Positions 61,519 to 64,000 of a stretch of DNA of 64,000 bases are shown in pieces. The stretch covers positions 1-64,000 of the forward strand of contig NZ_JARUXC010000018.1 of assembly GCF_030433855.1 (NCBI RefSeq), written 5' to 3'. Source of the stretch: Agreia sp. PsM10 (lineage in GTDB: Bacteria; Actinomycetota; Actinomycetes; Actinomycetales; Microbacteriaceae). Numbering within the stretch: the stretch's first letter is position 1; each line of letters begins with the position of its first letter. Under the pieces are notes generated by a model. It did not search any database. It saw only the letters and a list, made by a program, of their open reading frames with translations, and was not told the origin of the DNA. The translations under genes and the position numbers were made by a program.

Positions 61519-64000
61519 CTACGAAGCGCGCAGGCGGAAGCCCTGCGGGGTCGCGCCGAATCCGGCGGTCTCGAGGGCACGACCGATGTCTGTGCCCAGG
61601 GCGTACTCGCCGTTGACCTTCTCGACGGTGAGCTTGGCGACGCGACCCGAGATGACCGTGGCGGCCAGCGAGGCGGCGGCGGTGGCCAGTTCGTCGCCGT
61701 TCGCCGCGAACGAGAGCAGAGTCTTGCCGCCGCGCTCGACGTAGAGAACCAGGCGCCCCTCGACCAGCACGACGAGCGCACCCGCCTTGCGGCCCGGCCG
61801 GTGACCCGTTCCGCCGGGCCAGGGAAGGGCAGCGCCATAGGGGTTCGCCGGATCTGTGGCCGCCAACGTCACAGCCCTGTCGGTGGCCGCTCTCTCGTCG
61901 CCCTTCTCGCTCCTGCCCGGACCGCGCTCGGCGAGGGCCTCGGCCGTGAACGAGCGCAGCCGGTCGATCGTGCCGCCGGTGGCGAACTGGGATGCGCCGA
62001 GGGTCTCGACGAAATAGCCGCGCCGGGCGCGGCCGGTCTCCTCGAAGCCGGAGAGCAGGCGGTAGGCGAGGGCGAAGCCGCCCACGATGCGTTCGGCGAC
62101 AACCGCACCCTTGGTGACGACGCCGTAGCGCTCGAGCAGCAGGTCGCCGAGCGCATGGCCGCGTACGGTGGCATCGGTCTCGGGCTCGGGCAGCAGCGAC
62201 CAGCGGCCACCCGCCGTCGGCGGGCCGATTCGAGTGACCATCGTGGGGCGCGCATAGGAGCGCCCACGGTAGAGCTTGGAACGGGGAGCCGCGCGCTTGG
62301 TGCTGTGCGCCGACTTGCCGCCGCCCGTGAGCGACCGCAGCGGCGCGAGGGTGTCGTTCGTGACGCGGCCGGCCCACACCAGATCCCACAGCGCGGTCAC
62401 GAGTTCGGCGTCGTCGACGGCCCCGCCCAGAGCGGTGCCCACCGTGTCTGACAGCGCGCGGAAGAAGTACGCGCCCCCGCCCTGCAGCGCCCCGAGCACG
62501 GCGTGCTGCAGCGTGGTGGCCTCGAGAGGTTCGGCGAGCGGAATCGTGAGCGGGGCGGTCTCGGCGAGGTGAAGGGAGACCCAGCCGTCGTTGCCGGGCA
62601 GAGAACCCGCGCCCGACCAGACGACCTCACCCGTGGCCGTGAGCTCGTCGAGCATGGCCGGGCTGTATTCGCGCACGCGGCTCGGCAGAATCAGCGTCTC
62701 CCAGGCCGAGGCGGGAATCGGCACCCCGGCCAGCTGGTCGATCACGGTCGCGACCCCGTCGACTCCGCGCAGGGTGCCGCCGACGTGCTGCCACGAGGGC
62801 AGGAAGCGGGCGAGCGTGGCCGTGTCGACCGGTTCGACCTCGTGCCGCAGGGCCGCGAGCGATCGGCGCCGGAGCCGACGCAGCACCTCGACGTCGCTCC
62901 ACTCGGTTCGCGCCGCGTTCGGGGTGTCGGCGCCCAGGGGGCGGAACTCGCCCTCGATCACGCGTCGGGCGCTCTCGAGCCGGCGCAGCGCATCCAGAAC
63001 CACGGCGGAGCCGAGCCCGTAGCGGCTCGCCGCCTCGGCCACCGTGAAGGGGGCGTGGGTGCGGGCGTAGCGGGCCACGAGGTCGGCGACGGGGTCGGGC
63101 ACGGGCTCGATGAACGCATCGGGAACGCCGTAGGGAACGGGCACTCCGAGCGCGTCGCGCAGGCGGCCCGCGTCTTCGATGGCGGCCCAGCGCTGGTCGG
63201 CTGCGATGGTCACGACGAGCGCGCGGCGGGCGTCGACGAGCTGGGCCAGAATCTCGGATGCCCGGGGTGCGGCCTCGTCGACCAGCCTCGCCGTGACCTC
63301 GGCCAGCGACAGCGGGCCGAGCACGCGGATGAGGTCGGCCACTCCTTCGGCGTCCCGAGCCTTGCGGTCGGGCGCGAGTCGCTGCAGCTCGAGCTCGGTC
63401 TGCGCGATGACCCCGGGGTCGAGGAGCTCGCGCAGCTCGGCGCGGCCGAGCAGCTCGGAGAGCAGGGTGGGGTCGAGCGACAGGGCGGCGGCGCGGCGCT
63501 CGGCGAGGGGGCTGTCTCCTTCGTAGACGAATGAGGCGACGTAGCCGAAGAGCAGCGACTTGGCGAAGGGCGACGGTTCCTGGGTCTCGGCCTCGACAAC
63601 CCGGATGCGCCGAGCCTCGAGGTCGCGGGCGAGGCCGATGAGCGCGGGCAGGTCGTAGACGTCTTGCAGGCACTCGCGGATGGTCTCGAGAATGATGGGG
63701 AAGCTGGGGAACTTGCGGGCCACGTCGAGTAGCTGGGCGCTGCGCTGGCGCTGCTGCCAGAGCGGCGATCGCTTGCCGGGGTTCTGCCGGGGCAGAAGCA
63801 GGGCGCGGGCCGCGTTCTCGCGGAAGCGTGAGGCGAACAGGGCGGAGCCGCCCACCTCTTGAGTGACGATCTGCTCGAGCTCGTCGGCCTCGAAGAGGAA
63901 CAGTTCGGCGCCCGGCGGCTCGCTCTCGGTGTCGGGCAGACGAAGGATGATGCCGTCGTCGTTGGCGACGGATGCGCCGTCGATGCCGAAGCGCTCGCGC
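61519..64000 (-). CDS. lhr: Lhr-type ATP-dependent helicase, C-terminal part
   Basis: About 827 C-terminal residues; the gene continues past the right edge of the window. The visible region carries FGIDGASVANDDGIILRLPD, TQEVGGSALFASRFRENAAR, LLPRQNPGKRSPLWQQRQRS and LDVARKFPSFPIILETIREC, all typical of the large-helicase-related (Lhr) family after its RecA core. The rest is the Lhr C-terminal beta-barrel and winged-helix region (KAGALVVLVEGRLVLYVERG, GFRLRAS). The helicase core lies outside the window. It unwinds DNA or RNA:DNA in repair. Next to nei, consistent with a repair operon. Confidence 0.9.
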   Translation of the reverse strand, partial: RERFGIDGASVANDDGIILRLPDTESEPPGAELFLFEADELEQIVTQEVGGSALFASRFRENAARALLLPRQNPGKRSPLWQQRQRSAQLLDVARKFPSFPIILETIRECLQDVYDLPALIGLARDLEARRIRVVEAETQEPSPFAKSLLFGYVASFVYEGDSPLAERRAAALSLDPTLLSELLGRAELRELLDPGVIAQTELELQRLAPDRKARDAEGVADLIRVLGPLSLAEVTARLVDEAAPRASEILAQLVDARRALVVTIAADQRWAAIEDAGRLRDALGVPVPYGVPDAFIEPVPDPVADLVARYARTHAPFTVAEAASRYGLGSAVVLDALRRLESARRVIEGEFRPLGADTPNAARTEWSDVEVLRRLRRRSLAALRHEVEPVDTATLARFLPSWQHVGGTLRGVDGVATVIDQLAGVPIPASAWETLILPSRVREYSPAMLDELTATGEVVWSGAGSLPGNDGWVSLHLAETAPLTIPLAEPLEATTLQHAVLGALQGGGAYFFRALSDTVGTALGGAVDDAELVTALWDLVWAGRVTNDTLAPLRSLTGGGKSAHSTKRAAPRSKLYRGRSYARPTMVTRIGPPTAGGRWSLLPEPETDATVRGHALGDLLLERYGVVTKGAVVAERIVGGFALAYRLLSGFEETGRARRGYFVETLGASQFATGGTIDRLRSFTAEALAERGPGRSEKGDERAATDRAVTLAATDPANPYGAALPWPGGTGHRPGRKAGALVVLVEGRLVLYVERGGKTLLSFAANGDELATAAASLAATVISGRVAKLTVEKVNGEYALGTDIGRALETAGFGATPQGFRLRAS

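Overview
The window is high-GC actinobacterial DNA, most likely from the family Microbacteriaceae (order Micrococcales). This is an inference. It rests on base composition, dense 4-nt ATGA/GTGA gene overlaps, GTG/TTG starts, likely leaderless promoters, a DUF2510 protein, a DUF5997 protein, an F420-type nitroreductase, a PEGDT-type Nei glycosylase, an Lhr helicase and a LAxTG-type wall-sorting signal. No rRNA, tRNA, CRISPR array or replication origin was seen.

Layout. (1) 1-3.3 kb: two convergent genes for secreted repeat proteins, one cut by the window edge and one with a near-perfect 429-bp internal tandem duplication, then a possible PD-(D/E)XK nuclease gene. (2) About 3.3-33.6 kb: a large surface-polysaccharide locus. 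It holds an initiating glycosyl-1-phosphate transferase, GT2 and GT4 glycosyltransferases, a Wzx flippase, a Wzy-like polymerase, GDP-fucose-type sugar genes (gmd and a GDP-fucose synthase, 16 kb apart), a teichoic-acid-like operon (cytidylyltransferase, TagF-like transferase, epimerase), a tyrosine phosphatase, signal peptidase I and a DUF4012 protein. The locus is strikingly decayed. UDP-glucose dehydrogenase, a phytoene-desaturase-type oxidoreductase, an acyltransferase, an IS3-type transposase, a Wzy paralogue, a Tat-exported lyase-like protein and a glycosyltransferase are all broken by frameshifts, in-frame TAG codons or deletions. (3) 33.6-37 kb: a lower-GC junction with an XRE regulator, a TetR regulator and small orphan genes. 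(4) 37-64 kb: compact, almost entirely intact core-like genes, ending in an lhr helicase gene cut by the window edge.

Two systems in region 4 stand out. At 39.3-41.9 kb a dockerin-bearing exported amidase sits next to a cohesin-domain protein with a LAxTG wall-sorting signal, which would be a minimal cohesin-dockerin surface complex. At 44.0-51.2 kb two divergent operons share a 71-bp intergenic region. They encode a fatty acyl reductase fused to a HAD phosphatase, a six-ligand diiron desaturase-like protein, a ligand-depleted paralogue of it, an SDR, a PlsC acyltransferase and an alkyl-DHAP-synthase-like flavoenzyme. This matches the enzyme set that makes ether lipids in animal peroxisomes, so the locus is a candidate aerobic bacterial ether-lipid or plasmalogen pathway with a soluble diiron protein as possible vinyl-ether desaturase. 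I consider it the most interesting feature here.
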